From the NCBI GenBank assembly GCA_023957835.1, contig JAMLGP010000001.1:1109575-1173574 (forward strand): a stretch of 64,000 bases of DNA. The letters run 5' to 3'. Source of the stretch: Homoserinimonas sp. (lineage in GTDB: Bacteria > Actinomycetota > Actinomycetes > Actinomycetales > Microbacteriaceae). Under the pieces are notes generated by a model. That model was given only the letters and a program-made list of their open reading frames with translations, did no database searches and was not told the origin of the DNA. Every line of letters begins with the position of its first letter. Positions within the stretch are counted from its first letter, which is position 1. Shown here piece by piece: positions 43,800 through 52,991 of the stretch. The translations under genes were made by a program, and so were the position numbers.

Positions 43800-44411
43800 T
43801 CAGACGCGAGCAGCCGAGGTGCGACCCGAAGCAAAGCGATCAAGTGCGCCAGTCTTCGCGAGTCCGCGAACTGCGAGCCAGGAAAGGAACCCTGCGATCA
43901 CGGCACCTGAGACTATGGAAGACACCGTGTAGACGGCCATGAATAGCGTGTCCGCACCCGGATACCAGACCACGAGTTCAAACACCGCCTTGGCGATCCC
44001 GGCCCCGACCCCGGCGAGGATCGCGGCCGAGAGCTTCCAGTTGAGATAGAGGAAGGCCAGGAAGACTAGTTCTGCGCCGAGCCCCTGAATGAGTCCGCTG
44101 AGCAGCACCGTCGCACCGTATTGGCCACCGAGGAGCCCAGAGACCGCCGCGGCGACGAACTCGCCGAACAGCGCGGCTCCGGGCTTTCGAACCACGAGTG
44201 CAACGAGCACTCCCGCGAAAAGCCAGACGCCGCCATCGAGAGCCTGAAGCCCGGGAAGCAGTGCCTTGAGCGGCCCGCTAATGCCGTCGTGCGCAATAGT
44301 CCAGGCGAAGAAGACGGCGCCGCTCGCCACGGCGATGACGCTCGCCACGACGATGTCGACTACTCGCCAGCGAAATCGCTTGCCGATTGAGGTGGTTGTT
44401 TCTTTGGTCAC
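43800..44411 (-). CDS. ykoE: ECF transporter S component YkoE (thiamine precursor)
   Basis: 203 residues with about five or six membrane helices. Landmarks are VVDIVVASVIAVASGAVFF, a long helix with LLPGLQALDGGVWLFAG, and ELVFLAFLYLNWK. YkoE binds hydroxymethylpyrimidine or a related thiamine precursor. The assignment rests on similarity to YkoE, the TPP riboswitch directly upstream and the downstream ATPase and T genes. First gene of the operon. Confidence 0.93.
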   Translation of the reverse strand: MTKETTTSIGKRFRWRVVDIVVASVIAVASGAVFFAWTIAHDGISGPLKALLPGLQALDGGVWLFAGVLVALVVRKPGAALFGEFVAAAVSGLLGGQYGATVLLSGLIQGLGAELVFLAFLYLNWKLSAAILAGVGAGIAKAVFELVVWYPGADTLFMAVYTVSSIVSGAVIAGFLSWLAVRGLAKTGALDRFASGRTSAARV

Positions 44412-44454
44412 TTTTCGTGCCCTTTCTCGGTAGGAAATGGCACGGGATAGAGTT

Positions 44455-44548
44455 GCAGTCCTCCCTGCGCCGGCATGATCCGGATCAGGTTCGACGGTCG
44501 AAGCTTCGATCAGCTTCCTCTCAGCCCGGCCTCACCGGACTCCCGTGT
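44455..44548 (-). promoter_or_regulatory. TPP riboswitch (THI box)
   Basis: Read on the minus strand, the segment has the two invariant parts of the TPP aptamer: GGCCGGGCTGAGAGG near the 5' side and ACCTGATCCGGATCATGCC followed by GCAGGGAGG near the 3' side, closed by CACGGGAG...CTCC-type pairing. It lies about 45 bases before ykoE. Binding of thiamine pyrophosphate is expected to reduce expression, probably by hiding the ribosome site, as usual in actinobacteria. Confidence 0.95.
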
Positions 44549-44581
44549 ACCTCCAGAGTATAGTCGTGGCAGTCTTGGAGC

Positions 44582-45505
44582 ATGGAGTTCCGAATTTTCA
44601 CCGAACCGCAGCAGGGCGCAAGCTACGAAGACCAGTTGGCGGTGGCGCAGGCTGCGGAGCAGCTTGGCTTCGACGGGTTCTTTCGGAGCGATCACTACCT
44701 CGCAATGGGCTCCGGCGACGGACTGCCGGGTCCGACCGATGCCTGGACTACCCTTGCCGGACTGGCCCGCGAGACGAAGCGGATTCGGCTTGGCACGCTG
44801 GTTTCGAGCGTGACTTTTCGGCATCCGGGAATCCTCGCAATCCAGGTCGCCCAGGTGGATGCCATGTCTGGCGGGCGGGCAGAGCTCGGCCTCGGCGCGG
44901 GCTGGTTCGAGAAGGAGCACCTCGCCTACGCGATCCCGTTCCCGCCAAAGCGATTCGGGATGCTCGAGGAGCAACTCGAGATCGTCACCAGTCTGTGGTC
45001 GAACCCGCTCGGCTCGAAATACAACTTTGAGGGCGAACACTATCGAGTTGTCGACTCACCCGGACTGCCGAAACCGGCGCAATCGAAGCCGCCGATCATT
45101 GTTGGCGGCGCCGGCGAGAAGAAGACTCCTGCCCTCGCCGCCCGGTTCGCCGACGAGTACAACACGACTTTCGGGTCTTTCGCGAGCATCTCGAAGCGAG
45201 TGCCCAGAGTCATCGAAGCCTGCGATGCAATCGGCCGCGATCCGTCGACCCTTGTGATCTCTACCCCCGGAACCACCGCGGTCGGCGCAACCCGCGCTGA
45301 GGCAGAGCGCCGGGCAACCGCCGCGGGCTCCACTCTCACCAAACTCGCGGACGGAGGCTTCGGAGGCACCGTTTCAGAGGTCACAGACCAGATCGGAAGG
45401 TTCGCGGAACTGGGAATCTCGCGCTTCTACTTCCAAATTCAGGACCTGCACGACCGTGATCATCTGGAACTCATTGCCCGCGAGGTCGTACCGCAGTTTT
45501 CCTAA
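44582..45505 (+). CDS. LLM-class F420-dependent oxidoreductase
   Basis: 307-residue TIM-barrel flavin/F420 enzyme of the bacterial luciferase superfamily. It begins MEFRIFTEPQQGASYEDQL, with the cofactor-binding stretches GFFRSDHYLAMG, TLVSSVTFRHPGILA and RAELGLGAGWFEKEH, and the phosphate loop PPIIVGGAGEKKT. The F420 preference is typical of this TIGR03560-like group but is not proven by sequence. It is divergent from the ykoE operon. Substrate unknown. Confidence 0.9.
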   Translation: MEFRIFTEPQQGASYEDQLAVAQAAEQLGFDGFFRSDHYLAMGSGDGLPGPTDAWTTLAGLARETKRIRLGTLVSSVTFRHPGILAIQVAQVDAMSGGRAELGLGAGWFEKEHLAYAIPFPPKRFGMLEEQLEIVTSLWSNPLGSKYNFEGEHYRVVDSPGLPKPAQSKPPIIVGGAGEKKTPALAARFADEYNTTFGSFASISKRVPRVIEACDAIGRDPSTLVISTPGTTAVGATRAEAERRATAAGSTLTKLADGGFGGTVSEVTDQIGRFAELGISRFYFQIQDLHDRDHLELIAREVVPQFS

Positions 45506-45523
45506 TCCACTTCCGATCGACCG

Positions 45524-46072
45524 CTAACTCTGGCGAGGCCAGGATCCGATCCGCTTGAAACCGAGCGAGGCGAAGAGGCGCTCTGACGGGATGTTGCCGT
45601 CGGTGATAGCGGCACCGACATCCCGAACGCCCTCGGCTTTAAGCGAGCGAAGCGCCGCGCGAACCACTTTCGCCGCCAGCCCGCGGCGCTTGAACTCTGG
45701 CGAAGTTACCAGAGGGTCGATGTAGTGCCGGTCGCCGACAACAACTACGAAGGCGAAGGCAGCGATTCCATTCGCGGACTCCAGAGCCCAACCGTGCTGC
45801 CATTTCATAATCGAGAAGTATTCGTCGATCGCCTCCACTGCATCCGCCAGAACCTCGCCCTCGTCGTCGACGGAACCTCGGTAACCGTCCAGCAGTACGC
45901 ACGCCAGCTCGTCGCGATCTTCGTCCACCACCGCTCGAAGGGTGAACTCAGACGGAACCTCGGGCACCTCCGCGAACCCACTCTCACTCTCGTCGAACTC
46001 AAGCAAGTACTCGCTTCGGCTACGTGTAGCGGACAAAGTGCTCCCTTCCGGCTTCTGGATGCCGGAAATCAT
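45524..46072 (-). CDS. GNAT-family acetyltransferase
   Basis: 182 residues from the ATG at 46072; extending the frame upstream would run into the SGNH hydrolase gene and has no similarity. The acetyl-CoA-binding motif is SPEFKRRGLAAKVVRAALRSL (R-R-G-L-A pattern), preceded by AFAFVVVVGDRHYIDPLV. The N-terminal 60 residues are acidic. Substrate unknown. Same strand as, and 29 bases after, the SGNH hydrolase. Confidence 0.87.
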   Translation of the reverse strand: MISGIQKPEGSTLSATRSRSEYLLEFDESESGFAEVPEVPSEFTLRAVVDEDRDELACVLLDGYRGSVDDEGEVLADAVEAIDEYFSIMKWQHGWALESANGIAAFAFVVVVGDRHYIDPLVTSPEFKRRGLAAKVVRAALRSLKAEGVRDVGAAITDGNIPSERLFASLGFKRIGSWPRQS

Positions 46073-46101
46073 AGCAACCGAGGGTAAGGCTCCAGCCGTA
46101 T

Positions 46102-47298
46102 TCAGGTGGTTAATCGGCGACGCAGAGCAAGCAACCCGCCGCCGGAAAGCAGCAACAGCAGCCCGACCGCTCCGATCCACAGCGCACCATCGGTTCCGGT
46201 AGCCGCGAGACCGCCACCGTCGTCGGCGGGTCCGGGAGGCGGGAAGGCAGCGCGAATCGCGGCTTCGACCTGAGTTGCCTGGAAGGCCGCCCCGGCGGCA
46301 TTCGGGTGCATGACGCCAGGTGCGAGTTGAATGTCGAGCGGTGAAAGTGTCAGGGAATCAATGGTGATCCCGTTGAGGTATGACTCGGCCGGGTCGGCGC
46401 AGGGACTGTGAGTATCGGAAGCTTCGAACAGGGAAATCATGGTCGCGCCGTTCGCCGTCGCGGCATCCGTTATCGCCTGGTTGAACAACGCCTCAATGCT
46501 GTGCAGGTAGGGCACATCAGTCGTGGTGTATGGGTAGCTGTTGACCGGAAATGGCGGAGTCCCGCTGCCGAGCGCCGAGGTGAAGCAGCCGTCAGGTCCC
46601 GTCGGCATGGTGGACGGCGTCAAAGCCGGATACCCGACAACGAAGATCTTTGCATTCGGGGCCTTGGCGGCCACGTCCGCGAGCACCGCATTCAGAGCCG
46701 GCTCGACCACGCCCGCGATTTTCGCGGCGAGCAAGTCTGTCGACGGGTCCGGAGCGAAAAGACTCTCGCAGTCGCTGGCGCTGAACGGTGACGCGGGGTC
46801 TCCAACAACCGGCCCACTGGAACTGAGCGCGGCGCAAGCGGTCAGGATGTCCACAAAGCCCAGATCGTTGCCTCCGATCGTCAAGGTCACAATGTCGGTC
46901 GAAGCGCTCAGCGCTGTGTCCTGAATCGGGGCTGTCCCGGAATAAGTCACTTGCGGGGTAGTGGTGATGTTCGTGGTTTCAGCACCGGAGCAAGTGACGT
47001 CGGTCAGGTCGAGTCCCAGTTCGGTTGCAACCTGATGCGGATAGTTAGTGGACGACTGGTCGCAGCCCGCCACCGGCAGTCCGGTGGTTGGGGTCAGCCC
47101 GTAACCTGCGGCATAAGAATCACCGAGGGCAACGTACTCGAGCCCGGCCAGGTGTTCGTCACCAGGGGCCGCAACTGCGGAGGCGCCAGCCATCAAGAAC
47201 GTCGATGCGATTGCCAGACTTGCGCACACCGTAACGGCTCGCGAAGCAGACCTCCCGGTCTTAAGCTTGCGGCTTACTGGGCCGGGTTCAATTGCCAT
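46102..47298 (-). CDS. Secreted SGNH/GDSL hydrolase with LAxTG anchor
   Basis: 398 residues. A signal peptide ends near AVAA (residue 44). Block I GDSY holds the nucleophile Ser61, block III is IGGNDLGF, and the catalytic His is in PGVMHPNAAGA. Several Cys residues (C79, C103, C155, C177 region) fit disulphides of extracellular lipases of the Rhizobium/Streptomyces type. The tail GGGLAATG (Leu364-Gly368) is followed by a hydrophobic helix and RRRLTT, a class E sortase signal. Likely a cell-wall-bound esterase or lipase. Confidence 0.9.
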   Translation of the reverse strand: MAIEPGPVSRKLKTGRSASRAVTVCASLAIASTFLMAGASAVAAPGDEHLAGLEYVALGDSYAAGYGLTPTTGLPVAGCDQSSTNYPHQVATELGLDLTDVTCSGAETTNITTTPQVTYSGTAPIQDTALSASTDIVTLTIGGNDLGFVDILTACAALSSSGPVVGDPASPFSASDCESLFAPDPSTDLLAAKIAGVVEPALNAVLADVAAKAPNAKIFVVGYPALTPSTMPTGPDGCFTSALGSGTPPFPVNSYPYTTTDVPYLHSIEALFNQAITDAATANGATMISLFEASDTHSPCADPAESYLNGITIDSLTLSPLDIQLAPGVMHPNAAGAAFQATQVEAAIRAAFPPPGPADDGGGLAATGTDGALWIGAVGLLLLLSGGGLLALRRRLTT

Positions 47299-47354
47299 AG
47301 GGATAACGTACTCGCCATCTCGACTCGGGCGAGATTTCTAGTAGCGCGGCAACT

Positions 47355-47880
47355 TCAGTCGTCGCCGGCATCCTCACATGCGGGATGGTCAGCCGGGTGA
47401 TGCGTCCAGCCGCCTTCCGCGGTCCAGACTTCGCAGCCGGTGTCGGTGGCGATGACCCCGAGACCCTGGCTTCCTCCGAGGGCCCAAATCAGCCCGACTA
47501 CAACGACTTATACGACAGCAAACGCGATAAGTCCGACGCCCAGCCAGCGCCGCGTCGTCGTCGGTGTCGATTTCGTGTCGGTCGCCTGGGCATCCTTTGG
47601 GCGAGGCGCGGGTCTGGCACCGACGCTCACCACGGCGTCTTCGCTGTCGGCTACGGCGGCGGCTGCACTCGCTTCGCCTCCCCAACTTGCCGGCTGCGGG
47701 ACGTTCGCGAGATCCGCTGCCACCGGCCTCCAGCACATCGATCTGAGCCTGCACGTAATCGCGGTTCTCGGTCATGCGCGTGCGAGTCTCGTCATCGAGC
47801 CCGGGATTATCGGCCTGTCTCTTCAGCGCCGAGAGTTGAGCCTCCAGCGACGCCAGTAGCGCCTTCTCCGCGAACCCCAT
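47355..47880 (-). pseudogene. Broken gene for a single-pass membrane protein
   Basis: The start (MGFAEKALLASLEAQLSALKRQA) is intact for about 54 residues in one frame. The protein then continues in another frame with ADLANVPQPASWGGEASAA and a linker rich in Ala, Thr and Pro, reaching a transmembrane helix WLGVGLIAFAVV. An in-frame TAA at 47508-47510 interrupts that helix. The same frame carries on with VVVVGLIWALGG and a 38-residue tail (GCEVWTAEGGWTHHPADHP) to a TGA at 47355-47357. So there is one frameshift near 47720 and one nonsense codon. Function of the intact form unknown. Confidence 0.75.
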
Positions 47881-47997
47881 CCGAACTTCCTGATCCGACC
47901 CTCACGGGTCATTGACAAACCACCATAGCGTCGGACTTGAGTTCATCACCAGACCGTAGCCATGGCACCAGCACTTGCCGGCGGCGCTCAGTCCTCT

Positions 47998-48456
47998 ACG
48001 ACGACTGCTATCACAAGTGCCGGAATACCCGGCCCGAGCCAGGGCGCGTAGCTGAAGATATCGGGCAACCAAGCCATCGTGGCCACATCGTCGCCACGCG
48101 ACAATTCGGCGGTTGTGGACCCATCTTGGGGACTTTTTTCCCAACCCACCCGCCGTCAAGCGCACTCTCGTAGAGCAAAAGCAAATCCGCAGGGTTCGGG
48201 GACAAGTAGATGACCTGGTAATAAGTCCTGCCTTGTTCAGAACTCTTGCAGGCTGAAGTATTGCTAAGAGGGCTCCCATGAATCCCCGAAAGGTCAAAAC
48301 CGACTTCTTCTTTGAACTCCTCTTCCGTGGAATCTGTCCAGGTAGAACCGAAGAGTTCGCTGCAAAGCACCTTCTCGACCCCGGGGTCTGCCGAGGGGCC
48401 CGGTGAAGGTTTGCGGTTCGCGACGTTGACGAGGACCCAGGTGGCCGGACCAATTA
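47998..48456 (-). pseudogene. Broken membrane-anchored protein, paralogue of the next gene
   Basis: A frame without a good start reads GLGLIGPATWVLVNVANRK, then EEEFKEEVGFDLSGIHG and YYQVIYLSPNPADLLLLYE. It then shifts near 48130-48145, in a GGGAAAAAAG run, into a frame giving ELSRGDDVATMAWLPDIFSY and AVVVED before TGA at 47998-48000. Blocks align with the gene at 48454-48938 (FLSPNKNDVSILYN; GFDLSG versus GIDLAG). The missing start and the frameshift mark it as degenerate. Confidence 0.7.
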
Positions 48457-48938
48457 GCCCGAGCCCTGGCTGTCCACGGCGAGATCCGACACCCAGTAGA
48501 TCTGGACTGTACCGTCGAACCCTTTCAACTGGGCGTAGGTGCGCGTTTTACTATCTGCGGGAGGCACGTCCTCGTTCCAGTCAGCATCAATCGCAAATTG
48601 TAGAGAATACTGACGTCATTCTTATTAGGCGACAGAAAGACGGCGGCGTAGGCATTCTGGCCGTTGGACCCGATGCAGACTGGCTCGACGCTGGTATGCC
48701 CCCCTCCCGCGCCCGAGGCACTCCCGGCAAGGTCGATTCCGGAAACTCTCTTGAATTCTTCGACCGTAATCGGGGTTGAGACATCCCCCTCTTCGGCCGG
48801 TTGTAAGCAGATCTTTGAGTAGGCGCTGGCGTTGACCGGTGCGCCGGGTGTCGGGTCTACTGCGGAGCACCCCGCTAGCGTAACCAGGCCGAGACCTGCT
48901 GCGAAAAGTATTGTCAAACGCGAGTGGGAGCGGGGCAT
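48454..48938 (-). pseudogene. Lipoprotein gene with a 3' frameshift
   Basis: An intact start with GAGGAGG six bases upstream gives a signal peptide ending LAGC (Cys24). The domain continues with ITVEEFKRVSGIDLAGSA and AAVFLSPNKNDVSILYN. Around 48590-48615 the frame shifts. The +1 reading then gives FAIDADWNEDVPPADSKTR, AQLKGFDGTVQIYWVSDL and a natural TAA at 48454-48456. In the original frame the protein would end with an unrelated short tail at 48525. It may still be exported in truncated form. Function unknown. Confidence 0.75.
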
Positions 48939-49138
48939 GCGAGCCTCCTCGGTGGTCGATTGTTCCGTGGAATATTGGGACGATATCGGCTAGCTGAGGG
49001 TACGATATATGATCCGGTTCCGGCACGGCAAGAAAAAAATTAGTCGGTTCGATACCGTTACCTGATCACCGATTGACCAGAGAATCTCTCATTTAATTGC
49101 CGGCCAGGGCATGCAGTTAAACCACCGAAATAGCAACC

Positions 49139-49180
49139 AAAAAAGGGCACCGCCCGAGCCGCAAGACCCGGACGATGCCC
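49139..49180 (-). terminator. Rho-independent terminator of the 49199-50161 gene
   Basis: On the minus strand a 14-bp GC-rich stem (GGGCATCGTCCGGG with CTCGGGCGGTGCCC, including G-T pairs) is followed directly by six Ts. It begins 19 bases after the stop codon. Confidence 0.88.
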
Positions 49181-49198
49181 TCGTGATTTGTTTGGCTC

Positions 49199-50161
49199 CT
49201 AGCCGTTTCCGAGCTGCAGCGGCGGGGTCACGCCGTCTGCATAGACGGGCTGTGGGAGCACCGTGTCTGTCTGGCCATCCTGAATAGTCCGCAGAGCGGC
49301 GACGATGTCATCTACGTTCTCAGGAACCGGCAGCCCGCAGGCGTTCAACTCGGACCTCAGCTCGAGGGTGAGTCGGATCTTGCCGGCCTCGATCGCCTCG
49401 GCGGTAGTTCCATCGCCCTGCTCCGAGCTGGCGTTCTGAATGTCAGAGACTTCGTTGCAGACGTGGTAGACCTTTCCACCGGCGACCCAGTAGACGTGGT
49501 CCTGACCGAGCAGCTGGATAACTGCGGACTGGTCGGCGGTGTACTGCTCGACCGACGGCGGGTTGAAGCTGATGCCGAGGTAGGTGGCCACGACCGCGAG
49601 CACAATGCCGAGAGCTCCGGCGATTCCCTTCTGCGCACCATTCATGTCCTTGTTGAGGAAGATCATGATGATGAGCGGCAGGAAGGCGACAATCGCGATG
49701 ATCGCGCCGAGCTGGTTCTGCACGAAGAAGCGGACCTTGTCCTCCTTGGAGGCCGGGTCGAGCTTGTTCGCCTTCTTCCAGAGCATCGAGCCGATGATCG
49801 ACAGAGCGGCAATGACTACCAGCAGAACAATCAACGCTACGAAGGCCCAGGTCGGGAACTCGCGGGCCGCGACATCGCCCTGGGTCAGCAGGCCGGTCGC
49901 GTCGTCGCGGGTGTACTTGCTGGCATCCACGTCACCAACAGGGCGTCCCTGCTTGAGCAGCCAGAAGATGCCGGCGACCTCTCCGGCAATCGCGAGCACC
50001 CAGAGGATCGCCGCGATTACGCGAAACTGGGTTGCCTTGGATTTCGACTCGGCGGTCGGCTTCCAGGTTTCGGTTGATTTAGTCGACTTGGTCTCAGACT
50101 TCGCTCCAGAAGCCTTGGCGGGTGCCTTCTTCTCGGGCTTGTCTTCGGATGTGCTGGCCAT
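49199..50161 (-). CDS. Four-helix membrane protein, conserved hypothetical
   Basis: 320 residues. The N-terminal 45 residues are Lys/Ser/Thr/Ala-rich and disordered. Four hydrophobic segments follow: about 48-70, 103-128, 148-168 and 178-197. The last 120 residues lie after the fourth helix. They read QDHVYWVAGGKVYHVCNEVSDIQ and end LRSELNACGLPVPENVDDI, with two Cys that could form a disulphide. I do not recognise a named family; similar proteins occur in Microbacteriaceae. It is monocistronic with its own terminator. Confidence 0.85.
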   Translation of the reverse strand: MASTSEDKPEKKAPAKASGAKSETKSTKSTETWKPTAESKSKATQFRVIAAILWVLAIAGEVAGIFWLLKQGRPVGDVDASKYTRDDATGLLTQGDVAAREFPTWAFVALIVLLVVIAALSIIGSMLWKKANKLDPASKEDKVRFFVQNQLGAIIAIVAFLPLIIMIFLNKDMNGAQKGIAGALGIVLAVVATYLGISFNPPSVEQYTADQSAVIQLLGQDHVYWVAGGKVYHVCNEVSDIQNASSEQGDGTTAEAIEAGKIRLTLELRSELNACGLPVPENVDDIVAALRTIQDGQTDTVLPQPVYADGVTPPLQLGNG

Positions 50162-50330
50162 GGCGGCTCTCCTCCAGTTAGGTAAGTACTGCGGTGGCGA
50201 CGAACCTGATCAAGTCGCATCGGCCAGCCAAAGTAACGAGCCAATAGTACTGAACCTTGCGGCCACATGTGAACGTCGCGGTGGTTCCTGCATGCTCATC
50301 GATGACAAAACACCGCGGCGCAGGTGGGGG

Positions 50331-50783
50331 TTAGTTGATCGGATCCAGTACTACGACCGGGATGTCGCGGTCGGTTTTCTCGGTGTACTTGTCGTAATCC
50401 GGCCAGATAGCCGCCATCTTCCGCCACATGGCCGGCTTCTCCTCGGCGGTGGCGGTCCGGGCGGTTGCACGGAACTTGCGATCCTCCACCTGGACGTGCA
50501 CCTCGGGGTTGGCAATGAGGTTGAAGTACCAGCCTGGAGCGATCGGCGAGCCACCCTTTGAAGCGACAATGAGGTAACTCTCGCCCTCGATGCCATAGAT
50601 GAGCGCGGTCCTTCGCCACTGGCCAGACTTGGCACCCTTCGTAGTCAGCAGAAGCAGCGGGGCGCCACGCTGAGTCGGCCACGCCTTATGGTCCGGGTTG
50701 TTGAAAGCAGCGATGTGGGCGGCGATCCAGTCCGCCTCATTGTCAATTGGGTTATCTGGGCTCGAGCCAGGCTGATCCGTCAT
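50331..50783 (-). CDS. Deazaflavin-dependent nitroreductase family protein (Ddn-like)
   Basis: 150 residues, split beta-barrel. Family blocks are PLLLLTTKGAKSGQWRRTALIY, YLIVASKGGSPIAPGWYFNLIANPEV and WPDYDKYTEKTDRDIPVVVL. The F420-binding Lys and Ser/Gly positions (TKGAKSG, SKGGSP) are in place. Ddn-like enzymes reduce quinones or activate nitroimidazoles in mycobacteria; the natural substrate here is unknown. Confidence 0.93.
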   Translation of the reverse strand: MTDQPGSSPDNPIDNEADWIAAHIAAFNNPDHKAWPTQRGAPLLLLTTKGAKSGQWRRTALIYGIEGESYLIVASKGGSPIAPGWYFNLIANPEVHVQVEDRKFRATARTATAEEKPAMWRKMAAIWPDYDKYTEKTDRDIPVVVLDPIN

Positions 50784-50826
50784 ATAGCCAGAATATGTCG
50801 TGCACGAACTGCGCGCTGCGCACGAC

Positions 50827-52074
50827 CTAAGCCTGTGGTCGCCTCTTCGAGGGTCCCAATTCCGCCGCGGGCCGCAGGAGCGATGCCGGCTTTATCGAGT
50901 CGACACCGAACCGCTCCTCGACCTCGTCGATCGCGCGCTCGGCCCCACGCCAGTCTTCATCCTCATCCCAGAGCAGCGCGGAGCCGGAGCCGGCCTCTGC
51001 GAGATTCTCGACTCGTACTCCGATCAGTCGCACCGGCTTCAATCGGCCGAGCGCTTCAAACAAGGCAACCGCTTCATCCGCGATTCGCCTGCCGACCTGC
51101 GTGGCCTCGTCAAGGGTCCGCGACCGGGCAATAGTCGTGAAGTCGTCGAACCGGACCTTGATCGCAATCGTCCGGCCGACCAGGCCCGATTCGCGCAGGC
51201 GACGACCGACCTTGACCGATTGCCGCAGCAGTTCGCGTCTGAGGATTGCCGGGTCGGAAATGTCTACTTCAAATGTGACTTCGTGGCCAATGCTCTTCTC
51301 GATCGTCTCCCTGGTAACCGGCCTGGGGTCGATTCCATTCGCAAGTTCGTGCAGCTTTCGGCCGCCGGCATCCCCCACAACTCGCCGCAATACCTGCAGG
51401 GGGGTCTGCGCGAGATCGCCGATCGTGTGGATGCCGCGACCGAGCAGGCTCTTTTCGGTCACCGCCCCGACTCCCCAGAGAGACCCAACCGGCAGCGGAT
51501 GCAGAAACTCCAGAGTCTCGGCCGCAGGTACGACAAGCAGCCCATCCGGTTTTGCCCGGCCGGAAGCCAGTTTCGCCACGAACTTGGTGGCTGCCGCTCC
51601 AATCGAGCAAGTTAGCCCGGTCTGCGCGCTGACCTCCGCGCGGATTTGAGTCGCGATCTCGAACGGTGAACCGAACTGGCGGACGGCGCCGGAGACATCC
51701 ATGAATGCCTCGTCTATGCTCATCCGCTCGACGAGCGGAGTAACACTCTCAAGAATCGACATGACTTCGCGCGAATAGTGCCGATACTTCTCGAAGTGGG
51801 GCTGAAGCACTATAGCCGACGGGCACAGTTGCAGGGCACGCGAGAGTGGAATCGCAGAACGCACCCCGAACTTTCGAGCCGGATAGTTTGCGGCAGTGAC
51901 CACCGACCTCGCCGAGTCGTGAGCAACGACGACCGGGCGATCAACCAGTTCCGGTCGATCGAGCAGCTCGACCGAAGCGAAGAAGGCATCGAGATCCATG
52001 TGCAGGATTGGCGCGGTAGAACTGTCCACGTCCACGCCGCTTGTCGTCCTGGAACTGCCGTCCTGCCTGCCCAC
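50827..52074 (-). CDS. dinB: DNA polymerase IV (Y family)
   Basis: 415-residue translesion polymerase. The first catalytic block is ILHMDLDAFFASVE with Asp27, and the second is SIDEAFMDVSG. The helix-hairpin-helix of the thumb is near LWGVGAVTEKSLLGRGI. The little-finger domain ends around VRLIGVRVENL. No beta-clamp motif is obvious at the very C-terminus. No SOS-box-like palindrome is visible upstream. Confidence 0.94.
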   Translation of the reverse strand: MGRQDGSSRTTSGVDVDSSTAPILHMDLDAFFASVELLDRPELVDRPVVVAHDSARSVVTAANYPARKFGVRSAIPLSRALQLCPSAIVLQPHFEKYRHYSREVMSILESVTPLVERMSIDEAFMDVSGAVRQFGSPFEIATQIRAEVSAQTGLTCSIGAAATKFVAKLASGRAKPDGLLVVPAAETLEFLHPLPVGSLWGVGAVTEKSLLGRGIHTIGDLAQTPLQVLRRVVGDAGGRKLHELANGIDPRPVTRETIEKSIGHEVTFEVDISDPAILRRELLRQSVKVGRRLRESGLVGRTIAIKVRFDDFTTIARSRTLDEATQVGRRIADEAVALFEALGRLKPVRLIGVRVENLAEAGSGSALLWDEDEDWRGAERAIDEVEERFGVDSIKPASLLRPAAELGPSKRRPQA

Positions 52075-52136
52075 GATCTCAGGCTAGCCGCAGGCAATCA
52101 CTTTTCAGCGGGCTCGTGACGGAAACCCCCACTGCC

Positions 52137-52961
52137 TCAGGAAGTACGCTCCTTGCGCCTTTGGCGAATCGCACGCACCGGCTTTAGGAAAGGGTAGATC
52201 GCGAAGAACACGACCATCGGTGCACGCAGCCGCGGGCTGGTCAGTCCATGCTTCTTGTAGGTTCGCTCGAAGCGGCGAACGTAGTAGGCGTAGTCGCGGG
52301 GGGAATCTTCAAGCCGTCTTGCCGACATTCCGCTGACCATGCTCGAAACATAGATGACCTTCAGCCCGTGCTGGGCGAGGTGCACCGAGAGGTCAACGTC
52401 CTCGTGCATCTTGTCTTCTTCGTCGGGGCAGGTCTCGGCTCGAATCTCTTCCCAGGCGCTCTTTCTGATCGCCATGTTGCTGCCGAATAGAAAGTGGAAG
52501 TCTCTGGTGAGCTTGATGATCAGCCTGCGCACTCGATCATCCGTCTTGAGCCCGAAGCGGCGAAGAGGCATGTCGTAGTAGAGTACGGGACCGGTAGCCG
52601 CGGCTACGGTCTCATCCTGAAACGCTCTCTGAACCTGCTCCACCCAGTTCGGCTCAATCACCGAGTCAGCGTCAATTCGCCCAATCACTTCGCCGGTTGC
52701 CAGATCGAAACCAAAATTCCTGGTTGGCGTGATCCCCTGACTCTCGTTCTGCTGGGCATAAATCAGGTTGCTCGATGGGTGCTCCGCCTGGATCGCCTTG
52801 AAGACTTCGGCGGTCGCATCCGTCGACTTGTTGTCGACGACGATGATTTCGTGCGCCTCAGAGGTTTGCATGATCGCGGCCATGACGCATCCGCGAATCG
52901 TCGACTCCTCGTTGTAGGCCGGAATCACGATTGAAACGGTCGGCAGCTTTGCTGGCATCAA
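52137..52961 (-). CDS. Glycosyltransferase family 2
   Basis: 274 residues. The GT-A fold starts PTVSIVIPAYNEESTIRGC, has the nucleotide/metal motif GRIDADSVIE, and has an acceptor region near DEEDKMHEDVDLSVHLAQ. No large membrane helix is present, although a hydrophobic patch (VVFFAIYPFLKPV) near the C-terminus may touch the membrane. Probably acts on cell-envelope sugars or lipids; the donor is unknown. Confidence 0.9.
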   Translation of the reverse strand: MMPAKLPTVSIVIPAYNEESTIRGCVMAAIMQTSEAHEIIVVDNKSTDATAEVFKAIQAEHPSSNLIYAQQNESQGITPTRNFGFDLATGEVIGRIDADSVIEPNWVEQVQRAFQDETVAAATGPVLYYDMPLRRFGLKTDDRVRRLIIKLTRDFHFLFGSNMAIRKSAWEEIRAETCPDEEDKMHEDVDLSVHLAQHGLKVIYVSSMVSGMSARRLEDSPRDYAYYVRRFERTYKKHGLTSPRLRAPMVVFFAIYPFLKPVRAIRQRRKERTS

Positions 52962-52991
52962 CCTAAATGTAGTGCCTGCAAAGCCGAGAGT

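Noticed and set aside
47902..48453. 183-codon leftward frame
   Set aside because: It is a shadow of the degenerate paralogue at 47998-48456; the protein-like blocks lie in the other two frames.
52075..52136. SOS box upstream of dinB
   Set aside because: No LexA-type palindrome such as TCGAAC-N4-GTTCGA is visible in the short upstream spacer.
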